A DNA stretch of 64,000 nucleotides from Parelaphostrongylus tenuis (taxonomy: Eukaryota > Nematoda > Chromadorea > Rhabditida > Metastrongylidae): positions 310,001 to 374,000 of the forward strand of contig JAHQIW010000090.1 in NCBI GenBank assembly GCA_019055375.1. The letters run 5' to 3'. Shown piece after piece: positions 1-12,209 of the stretch (position 1 is the first letter of the stretch; each line of letters starts with the position of its first letter). Both the position numbers and the translations under genes were made by a program. Below the pieces are notes generated by a model, which made no database searches, was not told where the DNA came from, and saw nothing but the letters and a program-made list of their open reading frames with translations.

Positions 1-421
1 TTCGTAAGGTGGTAATCTCTCTCTGATCCAAAACGGCCGGCGATTGCTCTAATGTGGTGACGAACTGAGGAAACCTCGGCTAGTCTTCCCTCAGGACTTC
101 AAGGAACAAAAGAGCTAAACCAGTACAATTTCCCTGTGCAGAGGCCCACATGCTCAGTGAAGACGGGCTGTTCAAGTAGTAAGTGTCAAGCATCACCATT
201 AACAACCATATGTCTGCTCAAAAAAAGAACGTTAACACAAAGGATAAGGCGTCCGGCTATGATTAATCGCTTGAGGTTACAAGATAATCCTACTCAATTA
301 AGCAATATACAATGTAGAAATGCAATTTGTGAAAGCGCCGAAAAAAGACAGGAGATGAGAGGACTGGCGGGCCGCTTCGTCGGCGCAATGATTAGAGGAG
401 GATATCAACACATTATTAATC

Positions 422-645
422 TTTGGTTCAATCCCGAGCCGCAAGTTACGAAGCCTTCCATAGCAGTTATTGAATTGATATCAGACTTGTTTGAGAGAAT
501 ACCAGCACTGGCCTAATACATCAGTAGCCCACCGTGAATCTTTGTAAAACCGAATATCTATTCAACTCGTGGTGCTTACGAAGTCGAGTGCATGGCATCT
601 TCTTGGAGGATTGATAAACGCCAAAGGCTTTACTTCATCCAACAT
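422..645 (+). repeat. tRNA-derived SINE copy, 5' truncated
   Basis: Begins near the B-box region (GGTTCAATCCCGAGC) and runs through the body to the family end (GATAAACGCCAAAGGCTTTA). It is diverged from the younger copies. Confidence 0.6.
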
Positions 646-893
646 TGAAACTAAAAGTAAGCTAAAAACTAATGGAAGCTCAAACGATATACAAATGCTA
701 AGTCGATCAGTTAATCTGCTTTGGAGGTAAAGGTGTGGGAAAGTGAGAGAGTAAAAATTAGAAGTTTGTTGTAACAGACAAATCATGAATGGAAGCCATT
801 TGTTTAGGTGAATATGCTACTTTAATTACAAATTGTAGAAATAGAAACAAAATGATTAGAACAAAATGTCTAAAAACAAGTAAGAGATCTAAC

Positions 894-3800
894 TTCATAG
901 CAGTTTTCTATCCGGATTCCCCATTTTCCGACAAGGTAATAGCCAGGTTCAATCGTCAGAACCATGCCTTCTCGTACCCAGTAGTCCGAACCCGTGTTGA
1001 CAGCCCTATGGCCAATACTGGCTAGAAAATACACAAACTATAATATTAAAAAAAATTATAAAGGAGAAGCAATAAAGTAGCGAACCTGGGCCCTCATGGA
1101 CGTTTAGGAAATGTCCCACTCCATGACCAGTACCATGTCCAAAATCCAACCCCAGTTGCCATAATGCATGTCGTGTAAGTGTGTCCAAACGAATACATGA
1201 AACCGACTTTCATTATAATAAATTGGATCACTCGCGTGCAAGAAAAACATTGAGCAAAAACATTACAAATAATGTGAAGTGACATGAGAATCATATTTGA
1301 GTAACAACTACATTTGATGAGGAATAAGACTGCCTTCAAAGTACTTGTTGGCGATCTTGAGGATTCCTCAAGATTGCATCATGAATTCGACCCAAGTGGC
1401 CTTTTATGGAAGCTTAGTGACATGTCAAATCACTGCTGCTTTTCCATACAAGTTTGGCTCCCATCTTCAAAATTCGGATAATGATGGACGAGAGTGATCC
1501 GAGAAGAGATCAAACCACTGGCCATAAGTGCTAATGGCAAGACCCTTAAAGCCGCTGCGCTAGACGTACTCGATTCCGATGATAACATGAACTTCTGACA
1601 TTGAGTGAGTTAGTGTGCTATTAAAAAAAAATTACAACATCATTTGCTTTGTCGTCACGTTCCAAAGATTTTGGACACTAAATGACTGAAATTGGAGACG
1701 TGTGGCGTAATTGTTTTGGCATATACACGTGAGTGACGGTTCCATGTGGAGCTCCAGGCTCACCAAGTCTTTCATTCCTCTGAAGTCGGTAATTCCTACC
1801 AGACTTTCTGAGAGGATAGTGCACAAACGTTGCTTGATGGAGTCGGATGCATGGCGCATCCTTCAGTAACTGATCAACGCTAACAGGTTTATCTCTTATT
1901 TTTTTCGATGGTTAAAATTAAATATCACAAACCTGTTATCGCTTGTGGAAACACGCTATTTGCCAGGTTTATGTGACCTTTGAGAACAAGAGTATTATGC
2001 TGGATGAAATCGTCCGGAACACTGGAATTTCTTGCTATCCATATTGTGCGTGTCACGTCAGTTGTTCCGTCTCTAAAGTAAGAAAAGGCAACATTGTACT
2101 AAATTCTATGCCAAAGAAAAGAAACATTGTACTAAATTCTATGCCAAAGCGCTAATTACTGCCATTATCACCAATAGCAAACTCACCTATAATGTGCTCC
2201 AGAATCTAATAAGTACACTTGATTGGCAGTAACCAAACGTTTGCCTTCTTCACCTTCAGGAAAATAATGTGGTTTGGCAGCGTGATCACCAGCAGCTGAG
2301 ATTGTTGAGAAACTGAAAATTACAAATGTCAATACCACTGAGGAGATGGAACAAAAGGAATTAGTTGTCAACGCCTTAAAAAAACATGGAGACTTCAGAA
2401 AATTTTATTCTTATATCGAAATTTGCGTCTTTCTCAAAATATATAGTCCATATAATCTCGAAATCTTCTCACACCATCCGTCTTCTTCGTCTGCTGCACG
2501 AATCTCAGGCGCTTCCTGCCATTCGTAGTTTTATCGCATCTATCAGCCACGAAGGCCTTCTCATTATCATGTCCGTTAACTTCGGTGTTGCGTGCAGATT
2601 TCCCTTTCGCCATCAATTACGTTGAACACGGTTGCGTCCAATTCCTCTAAAGTCCTGAGATAACCACCATAAGACGTCTAAGACAAGCCTGGTACCAATT
2701 TCGCGACTTCAGAAGCAAGAAACTTTGTGACCCCGGGGCGATATAAACCAGTATCGTACGCGTGAAGGGTTGCCATCACTACCACTACGCTACTCACCCC
2801 AATAATCAAAATCGGCAGCTGGAATAAAACAGGTGAGAAATTGCTGCGAAAATCAGTCGAGTAAAAGGAGAAGAAAGTAAAAAGAGAAGGATAAAGCTTT
2901 CGGCATTTGAAAGTCTCTAAGGGATGCGCCATATTCGTCTTCCGTTTTCAGCTTCGTTGGAGATGATTTAATGCATATCGGGCCTTTGTAATGGCTCGCG
3001 GTGGCTTACCACGGTATCAGTCAGTGCCGTTTATCCTCCCTACCGCGATATCGAGTCAGTGCTGTTTATTCTTCTAAACAAGTCTGGTACCAAGTGACCA
3101 ACACCGCAGGGATGGAAAGCTTAGTGACCCATAAGCGCGGAGTTGAACCATCGACCTTAAGCGACGCACAGTACCTCTAAGAGGGGTCGTGGCGGTTGCA
3201 CTGAAGGTTTTGGGAGTAGATCCAGCTGCAGTTCCCGTCAAGACAGATCTCGGTGCTAGCAGCAAATATTCAAGTTTGATTCTTGAAGGCTGAAATAGGG
3301 AAGGGTTCTATGTAAACAGTAGTTGAATATGAGTCAGTCGACTCTAAGGTACTCGCTTATGCCTTGTATCATTGAGAGATAAAAATTCGCTTTTTTCTCG
3401 GATTTCTAGAAGGAATAGAGCTGATAATCCCTAACGAAGAAGAGAAGAAAACGAAACCAAAATTCTTCCTAGACAATAGAAAAATCGAACATATCGATCA
3501 AACCTCAAATCAACGTATTTCTCCGTGCCAGCCCTCAACGAGTCGACCTTGCTGGCCATATCAATCTCTGAATGAGAACGTCCTTCAATCATCTCTGCCT
3601 CTATCCACATTAGAAAGCTTACCAGTGTTGCACTGTCGCGAATCTATAATTACAAAAAAAAAAACATAAAACTAGCTCTTTGAATTCCAATTATGGTCTG
3701 CTAGAGATAAAGTTTCAGATTCTTAAGACCTCACAGGCGTTTATCTCTATGTGCTGTGTGAAAATCCTCTACAAATTTGCATTAGAGATCAATTACCAAT

Positions 3801-6800
3801 TTATTTTCTCCTCAAAGAGGTGGGAAATTCATCTAGATGAAATTTATGAAAGTTGGTGGTTAAAATGCAGTTCACTTACATGACTTTGACGCATACCCTC
3901 CAACTCTACACGGTTTTTCACTCCTTTCATGACTTGTACTGGACTGCCATTAACAACTGAAGACGACGAGAAAAGGCTGCCGAACAAGTAATTCGTAGAA
4001 GTAGGTACAAACACCTTAATATAATATATATTAAAAGACACTCTTAATCGATTGCTTTGAGACGTTGCTTAAAATATATACCACATCCAGACAGCATATT
4101 CAAATCTTTTTATGAGGTCTGCTGTGGCATTTATACAGTGCTAGACACGTGTTTCGGCCTGTAGACCTCATCAGTGACACAGGGCCTTTCGGCTACTCGC
4201 CCCCTATCATAGGTAATCGCAGTCATACAAACTACACTCTTTATAAGACATAACGATCACCGTGGTGTTGTTTCAGAGTAATTGATTGTCGATATTTTGA
4301 GCGAGGTCTCAGAATAGTCGATTGAAAGTGCTGATAATATATATGCTGGCGTATTAGCTGTAAGCCAAACAAACGACAGTCGACAATCAGTGACTATGAA
4401 AGAACACCACGGTGATTTTATCATCCTAAGCAGAGTTCAGTTTGTAAGGCTGCAATTCCCTATAATAGTAGGCGAGTAGCCGAAAGAACCGCGCTGGTGA
4501 TTAGGCCGAAAGGCTGACAAATGTGTTTAGCACTGTATAAGTGCCATAACAGACTTCATAAAAGGCTTAGAATATGCTGCCAGGACATATGACGAAATTT
4601 TCTCCATTGCTCAATTCTGACAAAAGATTTTACCCTGTGTTGTGCATTTTCTGATTTCTGTTTTCGATTCCACTCTGAGATGAAGTCATAAGCCTCTGCA
4701 TAAGGGTGCAACACAATATTTTCTTGCTCCAAATAATTCCGCATCTGGAAAAAAAGGTCAAAAACTCAGAGAAGAAAATATCGTGAACCTTTTTAGATCA
4801 GATGTAGCACGAAAAGGGTAAGGCATTACAAGATTTCTTGAAGAAAATTTGCTGAATCAAGTGGTTTAAATGGAAAAATGATAAATTTGAAAGTCATTAC
4901 CTCGTCGTTAGCTTTATCCATGAATAGATGAACTTCTGAGGTTGTTACCAACAAATACGAATATGCCAAAGGGTTATGTTTGATATCGAAACCACGAATA
5001 TTCAGCAACCCTAAATGCTGAACTAGTACTCTACATCAATTAACTATATATCATTTGAGATCTGCAGCATAGATGTTCTCATATTCAGTCCTAACATCAA
5101 CTGTCCATTGAAATCTCTTACACATTATATCATCAAGAGCGGAAAGCACAATAGAATTGCATTTCTTGTTACTAATTCGTTCACGTAGTTCTTTTAATTT
5201 GTCCTTTACACAACGTCCATGTTCCTCTGGGAGCAATATTATCGGCTAAAAGAAGGAATAATAGCAAGGACAGAAGAAAGATGGGATTGCATAGCGGTAG
5301 ATTCATACTTACGGACTTGGCTGGAAGGGATGGTCGATCGTTCCAGAATTCATCAACAAGATTTCCTCTAATTGGCGCAACATGAAATCCCATGCTTTCT
5401 AAGGTCTTTATGAGCTGCTGTCCACCCTCTAAAAAATACAGCACTTTACAACTGAAAAATTTATAGCTTCATCAAATTCTTTCAGTCCTTTTCTGTACAT
5501 TATAGATAGCTTCAGTGGCACACATAGTTCTACCGTAAACCCTTCACGAAGTGCAGGTACGATGTACCAGCGATAAATAAAGGGAATTACTATATATTAG
5601 TGAGATTATGATAATGTTGCAAGATATATCCCTACAAACCCCAAGTGTGGCCTGAAACTGAGTAAGATAGTTGCGCATTTTTTTCTCACTGCTGCTTATA
5701 TCTGCTCTACTTTGCTCAATGACTATACTCGTTTCTCTTTTCAAGCTTTTCTGCTCTACAATCCCTCTTTCTGCGTATTTTTTCTCCGTTATCTCTATGT
5801 TTTATCCCAACTGCCTAGGTACCCACTATTTTGCTCTACGCACTTCCTCATTGGTTTTGGAGAACCGCCGTCTCTTGCGAACTGTGAAAAAAATCGCCCA
5901 ATATCCAGCTATACTGTAGCGCACATTTCGGAGCAGGGTTTACAGTCTGATAGGATGTTTTAAGCCTTTCAAGAGGTCTGGTATGGCACGCGATTGGTCG
6001 GCTTACGTTTCGGCTTTTTCGCAAAGCTCATCGCTACCAGGCTCAAAACAGGCTTCAGCTCACAACCTGAGGTAAGGCTTGTGACATTCTATCTGACTAT
6101 TCTTTTCTTCATTTAAAACTTGCACGAGCAGTTTGTGAGAAATTTTGCATTTCTTCAATCATGCCGAGTTTTAGAGATAGTCGAACTTTTGAGTTAATCT
6201 ATCAGACTATATTGAATTTTTTGCAAGGTCTAAAAGTAGTCAATTGGAAGCGGGCTTTACGATGATATGTCTCAATGCTCTCAAAGGATTTTTACGTTCA
6301 TCCACTCTACAGGACGCGATCACAATGCTACTGGATGACAACTGCTAATTAACTACTGATTAGAAGTTGATTTTAGTTGGATGTATAAAGAAGTTCTGAT
6401 ATTTCTGATACATCTGGATTCCGGTATCGTGGTTATTCTGTTGACGTTGTAGAGCCATTTGGCTGATCATGTTGTTATTTAACTTGACTTTTCCAGATTC
6501 TGAAAGAGGCAAAATCCGCAGAAACGTAGACCATTGTGTAATCAGATAGCAACTCCATATGTGTTTATGAGGAAGACAACGAACAATTTATCATCTCCGA
6601 CGTTAATATGAAATTGTCTTACGAGTTCTTAGACTTAAATCATATGAATAAGGTGGAAGAGGATAGCCGAGTGGTTGACAATGCTTAATGCGAGACTGAT
6701 CCCCCCAACCTTCCAACATGATCCGGCAAACAATCGACGAACGTCACAGCCTAGCTATTCCTGAGACTGACTGCAAGGACATCTGGACGACCAGAATTTT

Positions 6801-9800
6801 ATGACGTCCATGAAGAACAATCATTAACCCGATCTAGACGGCAGTTGACTGGTCGCGAAGCGCTATTCCCGAGAAAAGCGGAGATTTTCGTTATTTATGT
6901 TTTTTCTCCTATTTGGAAAAAAGACTTTGAGTTTTTGGTGTTTCTCTGATACTCCATGATTTTCTCTACACGTTACCATGCTTTGATTCATATATAACTC
7001 TTATATGCAAAGAAAACCTCCGAAAGTGGAAAGTTATCTATTTTTTATTTTTACAACAATTTACAAAGGCCATTCTATGAATCAAACCTAGTTTCAAAAT
7101 CAGATTTTATACTATCAAATGGTTGCCAAATTTTCAATGAAAAACACGTATCTTAGCGGAGAAAAATCGCGCGCTACCTGTGGAAAACAATCTTAGTTTT
7201 AATGCTACAGCGCACTGAGAGAGCCTTATCAAGAGATAAGCACAGTGGCGGAATCACCGAGATTTGAGCTTTTGTGTAATTACCAAAAATCTAAGGAAAA
7301 AGCTGTATCTAGCGAAAAAGGCCTTTGAATAATCGTGCACACATCGAAGTACACGCCGTCCCAAACGGGTTAATCTCATTCGTGACCTATCAAACGGTGT
7401 GTAAAGGAAGTGAATCGGACGAGGGCTAATGTGATAACGGTTGATGAGGTCAGCGGTAAACCAACAAGTGTGGTACCTCACGATCCTTGGATTTCCAATC
7501 TCCTTCATGTTCAGACTATCGAGATGCCAGGATTGACTGATTACTGGAATTACAACGAGGCCTGTTGAAAAGGTCGAAGTAGCTACGATGCCATGCGAAT
7601 GGTCAAGCAAAAATTAATGTTTCACCTACATCAAAAGAACAACGCTAGCTAAAATTTACAGGTCATCGGCCCCTTTTTTGAAGTTGTCAGTAGAAATTGC
7701 ATGTGTTTATAGGTCCAGAAAAAAACTAGTGTTGATAAGCGCCTATTGTGACGTTTAAAAAGCGATCTATACTTTAACAAATATTACTCGTAAGAGGTAC
7801 CAAGTAAGAGAGTTATGTAAGCAAGTTATGTAACAAAGGTGATTCACAGATGAAACTATGGTATATGCCGGCAAAAACCTCTTAACAGACGGGAATTTAG
7901 CTTAAGTTCGATCGATAACGATGGAGTTCGTGGAGTTGCTTGATAGAGGATGACGTCTACATACCTTCAGTTGCCATGTAATCATCTTTAGGTTAAGTAC
8001 AATCCATGTATTTCAAATGTGCAGAAAGAAGAGGGAGGACTTCTCAAACAAATCTACAACAAATGTTGAAGAGGATGGAAGTAAATGCCCAACAGATTGG
8101 GAATAATTCAATAGTCCTCAAGTGGAAATAAAAGAAATCAATTTCTAAATCTATTCTACAGGATCCGTATTTCACATATATGTGCGGATTCCAGTACTTC
8201 TATTCGCCTCGTCTCCCCGTATCCATCATGCACGAGACTTTCCCAACGTTCAAGTGAGGCTTCATCTGATGTTCGAGAATTTTCTTTGTCATTGGAGACA
8301 TTGATTATTGGTTGAGTCGATTCTCCCTGGGGTCCTGAGATAGCGCTAGAGAGATCTTATTTGCATTACAAAGAGTGAAGTTTTCCCAAACAAGTCTCGC
8401 TCCATTTTTTCCGAAAAACTCCGACATAGAAGTCGAGGTCAGACCGTGCTCATGATCGGCTACTCAGCTACCCAAATCTAAAAAAGGCATTGCACAGTAC
8501 ACTTCTACGTTACATGACTAAACCGTTCTGTAAACTTGTCTAACACGTCGTGGTAACCTAAGGGCAAGTCTTCTGGAGTTATTCAACATGTACAGTGCTA
8601 TCATGGAACAAAACTATTCCTAAAAAACAGTGATCTGACGAAGTTTTAGTCTCCATTCGCCAAGAAAACCAGCAAGTGCTACATATGTTAGCATGTTACA
8701 TATGTATACATACGTTTCCCATCGACAGTTTTTGTATACAGCCTTGTTCAATCTCCTTAATTCAAAAATTTCCGTTGAAGCACATGAAGGAAACTAAAAC
8801 TGTAAAAGATAGCAATTACAAAGTTCAAGGGTTCAGTTTTTTGAAGTTCTATCAGCTAAATAAAACGCGGGTGCGCAGACGCTTAGGTGATCATGTCCCA
8901 TTATAGACAGGTCAAATTCCAAAGAAAAAGGAGAACTATTTACGGTCAATTACTGTTATTAAAACGAACAGAATATGGCTCTGGATCTGCGCCAAAGCGT
9001 AGCGACCGTATTAACGATAAAGGATAAAAGGATAAAGCTCTCGGCGTTGATCAATCCCTTAGGGATGCGCCATGCATTCGACTTCAATTTCTAACTTCGT
9101 TTTGAGGTGATTGAATGCATATCTGGCCTTTACAATGACTCGCGGTGGCCTCCCGCTGAACCGAGTCAGTGCTGCTTATCCTCCCAGACAAGTCTGAGAC
9201 CTGCCTGGTACCAATTTACCGACCCCGGAGGGATGGATGGCTTGGTGGGCCATGAGCGCGAGATCGAACCATTGACCTCGTGTGCGACGCAGGGCACCTC
9301 TAACCACTGCGCCACATGCGCTCCTTTTAATCTCCTTTTAGACTTTTAATCTAACGGTCAGGGTATTAACGATAGGTTTAATAAATGTAGGCATCATATA
9401 TGTCTAGAGAACAGCTTCTCTTGTACCCGCTCTGGGCTGAATCGTTGCTTGAAAGGAAGCTATTTATGTAGTACAAGAGGTGTCGCATAGAAAACTTGAA
9501 TAAGAGATAGAATATTTAACATATGACTTTTACACGATTACCTTAGATCCTACATAAGCTAAGTTTGACAAATAGTGTCTCGAATAGTTTTATTATGAAA
9601 AACTAACCATATGTATGAAGCGAAGGGTCAATTCCTATCCAATCACCTACGGTGAGTTCTTTAGCAATAAAATCTTCAACAGAAATCGAATCTGGTTGAC
9701 CTTGTTTCAGCAGCTCAAATGGTGGTACCAGCTGTTCTGAAGCCTAGAAGCTCACCATTTACGGGGGAATGAACGATAAACAGAGCATCATCAATGGAAT

Positions 9801-10580
9801 TCTTCTGTATTCAAAATGATACTATCTGAGAGTAAAGTCTTGTAAGAACAAAACATTGTCGGAGCTTCATATAAAAATATTACAAAGACGCACTCCTGCG
9901 AGCTCTCTCTACGGACAACTCGCAAGAACTCTGTCTCAAATAAGCCTGGTTATTCAGTAAACGAGAACGATGAAGCTCTCGTTAATTATTCAATCTCTGA
10001 TGGATGCGCCATGAATTTGACAAGCATTGTTAGAGGGTGATCTGGATGCATATCTGGTCCTTACGATGACTTAGTGTAGCCTGCTGATCTATCAAGTCAG
10101 TGCAGCTATCCTCCCAGACAAGACTGGTACCTATTCACCCATCCCGGAGGGACGGAAGGCTTGGCGACCTTGGGCGCGGGATCGTACCGTCCACCATATA
10201 TGTGCCGCTGGGCTGCTCTGACCACCGTACCATACACGTCCTGGCGATAAGAATACAAATGATCAAATCATACCTGCGTGAAATAGCGTCCATCAGTCCA
10301 CAACACAGCCTTTTCGTTCGTCACAGCCACATAAGCATTAGAACCAGTAAAGCCAGTGAGAAATTTCACACGGAAATCGTGGTCGGCGAGGTACTCACTC
10401 TAAACATAGAGCTCGTACGACCGATTTTCAGTAGAAATAATAAGAGAAAACCCTACAGAGACAAACCTGATGTGCATCGGTGCTCGGTAAAAGATACCCT
10501 TTGATGGGGGTTCCATTTGTTACTGCGAGCACTTTTGATAAAGAGAACTGAGCTCGCAGTAGGTCGGCTTTTGTAGACAT
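894..10580 (-). CDS. app-1: Xaa-Pro aminopeptidase (aminopeptidase P1), 13 exons seen, 3' end outside window
   Basis: Cytosolic metallopeptidase that removes the N-terminal residue from peptides with proline second. Exons on the minus strand: 10580-10467, 10399-10274, 9743-9608, 5428-5313, 5245-5122, 5010-4901, 4744-4634, 4014-3880, 3643-3504, 2312-2187, 2072-1933, ~1191-1086, 1021-894. Apart from the start of exon 12, all junction phases agree. Family motifs appear in order: [98 protein letters not shown] and GIRIEN. These carry the expected five dinuclear-metal ligands (Asp, Asp, His, Glu, Glu). The chosen start ([11 protein letters not shown]) lies 15 bases after a TTTTCCAG acceptor, probably an SL trans-splice site. 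About 537 codons are present; the family usually has about 615, so the C-terminal exon(s) lie left of position 1. Intron 3 is 4.2 kb. The acceptor of exon 8 (ATTAAG) is weak but the protein supports it. Confidence 0.95.
1715..1895 (+). repeat. tRNA-derived SINE copy, diverged
   Basis: Contains the family blocks CTCACCAAGTCTTTCATTCC, GGATGCATGGCGCATCC and TGATCAACGCTAAC in order. It sits in intron 11 of app-1 and produces a misleading open frame on the minus strand. Confidence 0.6.
2089..2149 (+). repeat. Tandem duplication of about 30 bases
   Basis: AACATTGTACTAAATTCTAT followed by GCCAAAG occurs twice in direct tandem, in intron 10 of app-1 close to the acceptor of exon 11. Only two units are present. 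Confidence 0.85.
2889..3185 (-). repeat. tRNA-derived SINE copy
   Basis: The antisense reads GGATAAAGCTTTCGG, GGGATGCGCCAT, CTCGCGGTGGC and CAAGTCTGGTACCAA in family order. It has a small internal duplication of the CGATATCGAGTCAGTGC block. It lies in intron 9 of app-1. Confidence 0.75.
4092..4584. mobile_element. Palindromic element of the hammerhead family, older copy
   Basis: The left arm (from the CAGCATATTCAAATC region) and the right arm (to GAATATGCTG) are reverse complements at roughly 75-80 percent by eye. Shared blocks include TTTCGGCTACTCGCC and ATCACCGTGGTGTT. The element lies within intron 7 of app-1, between exons 4744-4634 and 4014-3880. One arm keeps a recognisable hammerhead; the other is decayed. 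Confidence 0.75.
4135..4184 (-). ncRNA. Hammerhead ribozyme-like motif
   Basis: The minus strand reads CTGATGA (4174-4168), stem II GGTC-TACA-GGCC, GAAA, CACGTG, U and C, matching the hammerhead core completely. Stem I (GTGTCA with TAGCAC) has a mismatch near the junction, so activity may be reduced. It lies on the antisense strand relative to its element's outward arrangement, and on the same strand as the app-1 transcript, so it would be present in that gene's intron RNA. Confidence 0.65.
5950..6065 (-). mobile_element. Truncated arm of the hammerhead palindrome family
   Basis: The run TTTTAAGCCTTTCAAGAGGT, then CTGGTATGGCAC and CGTTTCGGC, parallels the left arm at 4100-4160. The ribozyme core is degenerate on the minus strand (GCGATGA in place of CTGATGA), but a stem-loop II (GCTTT/AAAGC) and GAAA remain. 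It lies in intron 3 of app-1. Confidence 0.5.
6895..7330. repeat. Dispersed repeat shared with 47055-47365
   Basis: Both loci share, in order, a CACGATTTTCTCTACAC-like run, ATGGTTGCCAAA, GCGCACTGAG/GGCCACTGAAG and CGCCGAGATT/CACCGAGATT. A shorter piece lies near 32650-32760. No open frame is conserved between copies. Confidence 0.5.
9021..9323 (-). repeat. tRNA-derived SINE copy, full length
   Basis: A close match to the copy at 18161-18460, from the GGATAAAGCTCTCGGCG end to the tRNA-like head ending GCGCCACATGCGCTC. It lies in intron 3 of app-1. Confidence 0.85.
9963..10240 (-). repeat. tRNA-derived SINE copy, diverged
   Basis: Contains the family blocks GATGAAGCTCTCG, GGATGCGCCATGAA, CAAGTCAGTGCAGC and CCGGAGGGACGGAAGGCTTG. 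Its head ends only about 35 bases from the donor of app-1 exon 2. Confidence 0.7.
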
Positions 10581-11765
10581 TAACGATAGAGATTTCTGGA
10601 AAATTAACGCCGTAATGATCCAAATCATGCTAAAGTGCAAGAATAACGACGCTGTTTATTAGGCAGAATTGTTGAGAAGTTCGGAGTGGCCTTTTTTTGC
10701 AGATTGATTGATAGGATAGCGAACTTCGATGATAAGATAGCAAACAGTACAACTTGTCGCACAGTCCTGATCAAATTTCGACAGCGTTATTCGATTGTCT
10801 AGAAATGATCTATTGATTCGATATCTATCTATCTATCGATAGCTATTATACGTCGATCTATTGATTCATTCACTAGAAAGCCGACGTTGCATCGATAATG
10901 AAGTATTCCTTCCTCAAATGCTCAAGAAATTGCCCTCAAGTCTGGATGTGATGATGACAGATGTGGCTTCACTGTGGCGATGCGAATCAGCGATTAGCTT
11001 GTTTGTGTGGTGACGCTGATCGATTGAGTTCTTGAGTGGGTCGATTTCAATTCTAAAATAGGGTCAGTTTAGTTCCAAGTGATACGCGAAATCCAACCAT
11101 AACATCAAGTTGCTGCAAAAGGTCCGAGTAGGACTCAGCTGAACCTGAGACGATTGACCAGTCGTACAGAAGTGATCGTGATCGGACTGATTGCTTGAGC
11201 GACGCGTTCTATGGTGACAGGCCGATGATTGCTCACTGTCGCTTATCAATGCCGGCTGAGTCTTAGGGTCCCACTCGTCTCCAAAGTGCGCACCTCAAAC
11301 TCCGATAATTGAACATCCTCATGGACAATACCAACACAAAAATGAGAAGAAAAAGAGAACGACAATCGTGTAATAGCGCTTTACAAATGAATAAAAGTAA
11401 GCTCAACATATCCGTGATTAGAACGAGTTATGTATAACAAGTAAACGAATTTTTTTCCTTTATCTTGAGAGATTAGGGCTCGTTTGGCGCCGTGATTGAG
11501 ACTTATCAGGCTCTCGATTCCTCCAGGAGTCAGAGAATTGGTGCGACTTGTCTCGGAGGATATCAGCACTGACTTGATACATCAGTAAGCCATTGCGAGT
11601 CATTGTCAAAGGTCAGGTAGGCTTTCAAATTATTAGAACGTTCTATAAGTTTTGGCACTAGAGCAATACACACAACAAATTTAATAACCAAAAGTGCTCA
11701 AAATCGCATATTGGTACCGTTCAATTTCGCATTTTTTTGCAAACATTTTGCTTAATAAAATGCCT
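10581..11765. other. Intergenic, upstream of app-1
   Basis: Non-coding. It holds an ATCT/ATCG microsatellite-like patch near 10820-10870 and the SINE fragment at 11483-11635. No TATA box or other promoter element could be assigned with confidence. Confidence 0.5.
11483..11635 (+). repeat. tRNA-derived SINE fragment
   Basis: Only the middle of the family is present: ATTCCTCCAGGAGTCAGAG, ATATCAGCACTGACTTGAT and GCCATTGCGAGTCATTG. Confidence 0.55.
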
Positions 11766-11827
11766 ATAGATCCTTTCATTATTATTTGAACCAACTTGTC
11801 ATGTGGTCTGGTAAGAGCTCTTGTACA

Positions 11828-11870
11828 GCCCGATACACGTGTTTCGTCCTTACAGACTCGTCAGTCGGGC
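11828..11870 (-). ncRNA. Hammerhead ribozyme, minimal type I, left arm
   Basis: This is the mirror copy of the right-arm ribozyme, with the same stem I, CTGACGA core (11864-11858), GTCT-GTAA-GGAC stem-loop II, GAAA, CACGTG, U and A. It is read on the opposite strand because it sits in the inverted arm. The 43 bases are identical to the other copy. Confidence 0.85.
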
Positions 11871-12166
11871 AGAACCCGTCGTCTTTCGATATTTTTATAG
11901 TCAGTTCTCTCGGGAGCTCTGCTCCTTTACAGAGAGTCATCGGAGACGAACGTTTTACACTCTATGTCAAGTGAAACCTTTCACCTAACACAGAGTGTTG
12001 CGCACTCGACGCTCATTGCTGTATTTTTATCATATTACCTTCATGCTTTATAGCCGCGCAAACAATAGACTTTAGTAATCTGCATGTAGTGGTCTGATAA
12101 CTCTCTGTAATGGAGCAGAGCTCCCGAGAGAACTGACTATAAAGATATCGAAAGACGACGGGTTCT

Positions 12167-12209
12167 GCCCGACTGACGAGTCTGTAAGGACGAAACACGT
12201 GTATCGGGC
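12167..12209 (+). ncRNA. Hammerhead ribozyme, minimal type I, right arm
   Basis: All core positions are present. Stem I is GCCCGA (12167-12172) with TCGGGC (12204-12209), six perfect pairs. The core is CTGACGA (12173-12179). Stem II is GTCT/GGAC around a GTAA loop (12180-12191), with one G-U pair. Then come GAAA (12192-12195), a very short stem III within CACGTG, U at 12202 and the cleavage-site A at 12203. The short stem III resembles the minimal hammerheads known from Penelope-like and other retroelements, which often act as dimers. Activity is inferred, not shown. Confidence 0.85.

Noticed and set aside
1..893. Last exon of app-1 inside the window
   Set aside because: No minus-strand frame here resembles the conserved C-terminal 'LTLVPIQ' region; the area is occupied by a SINE.
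1632..1859. 75-codon open frame on the minus strand, at first read as a retrotransposon peptidase piece
   Set aside because: Block-by-block comparison shows it is antisense through a diverged copy of the tRNA-derived SINE.
9107..9349. Short coding genes at 9107-9349 and 18370-18603 with near-identical peptides
   Set aside because: Both are the antisense of the same SINE; similarity comes from the repeat, not from a gene family.
10467..10628. Upstream in-frame start for app-1 (MIWIITALIFQ...) giving a signal-peptide-like N-terminus
   Set aside because: It spans a good TTTTCCAG acceptor, and the family starts at the downstream Met; the enzyme is normally cytosolic.
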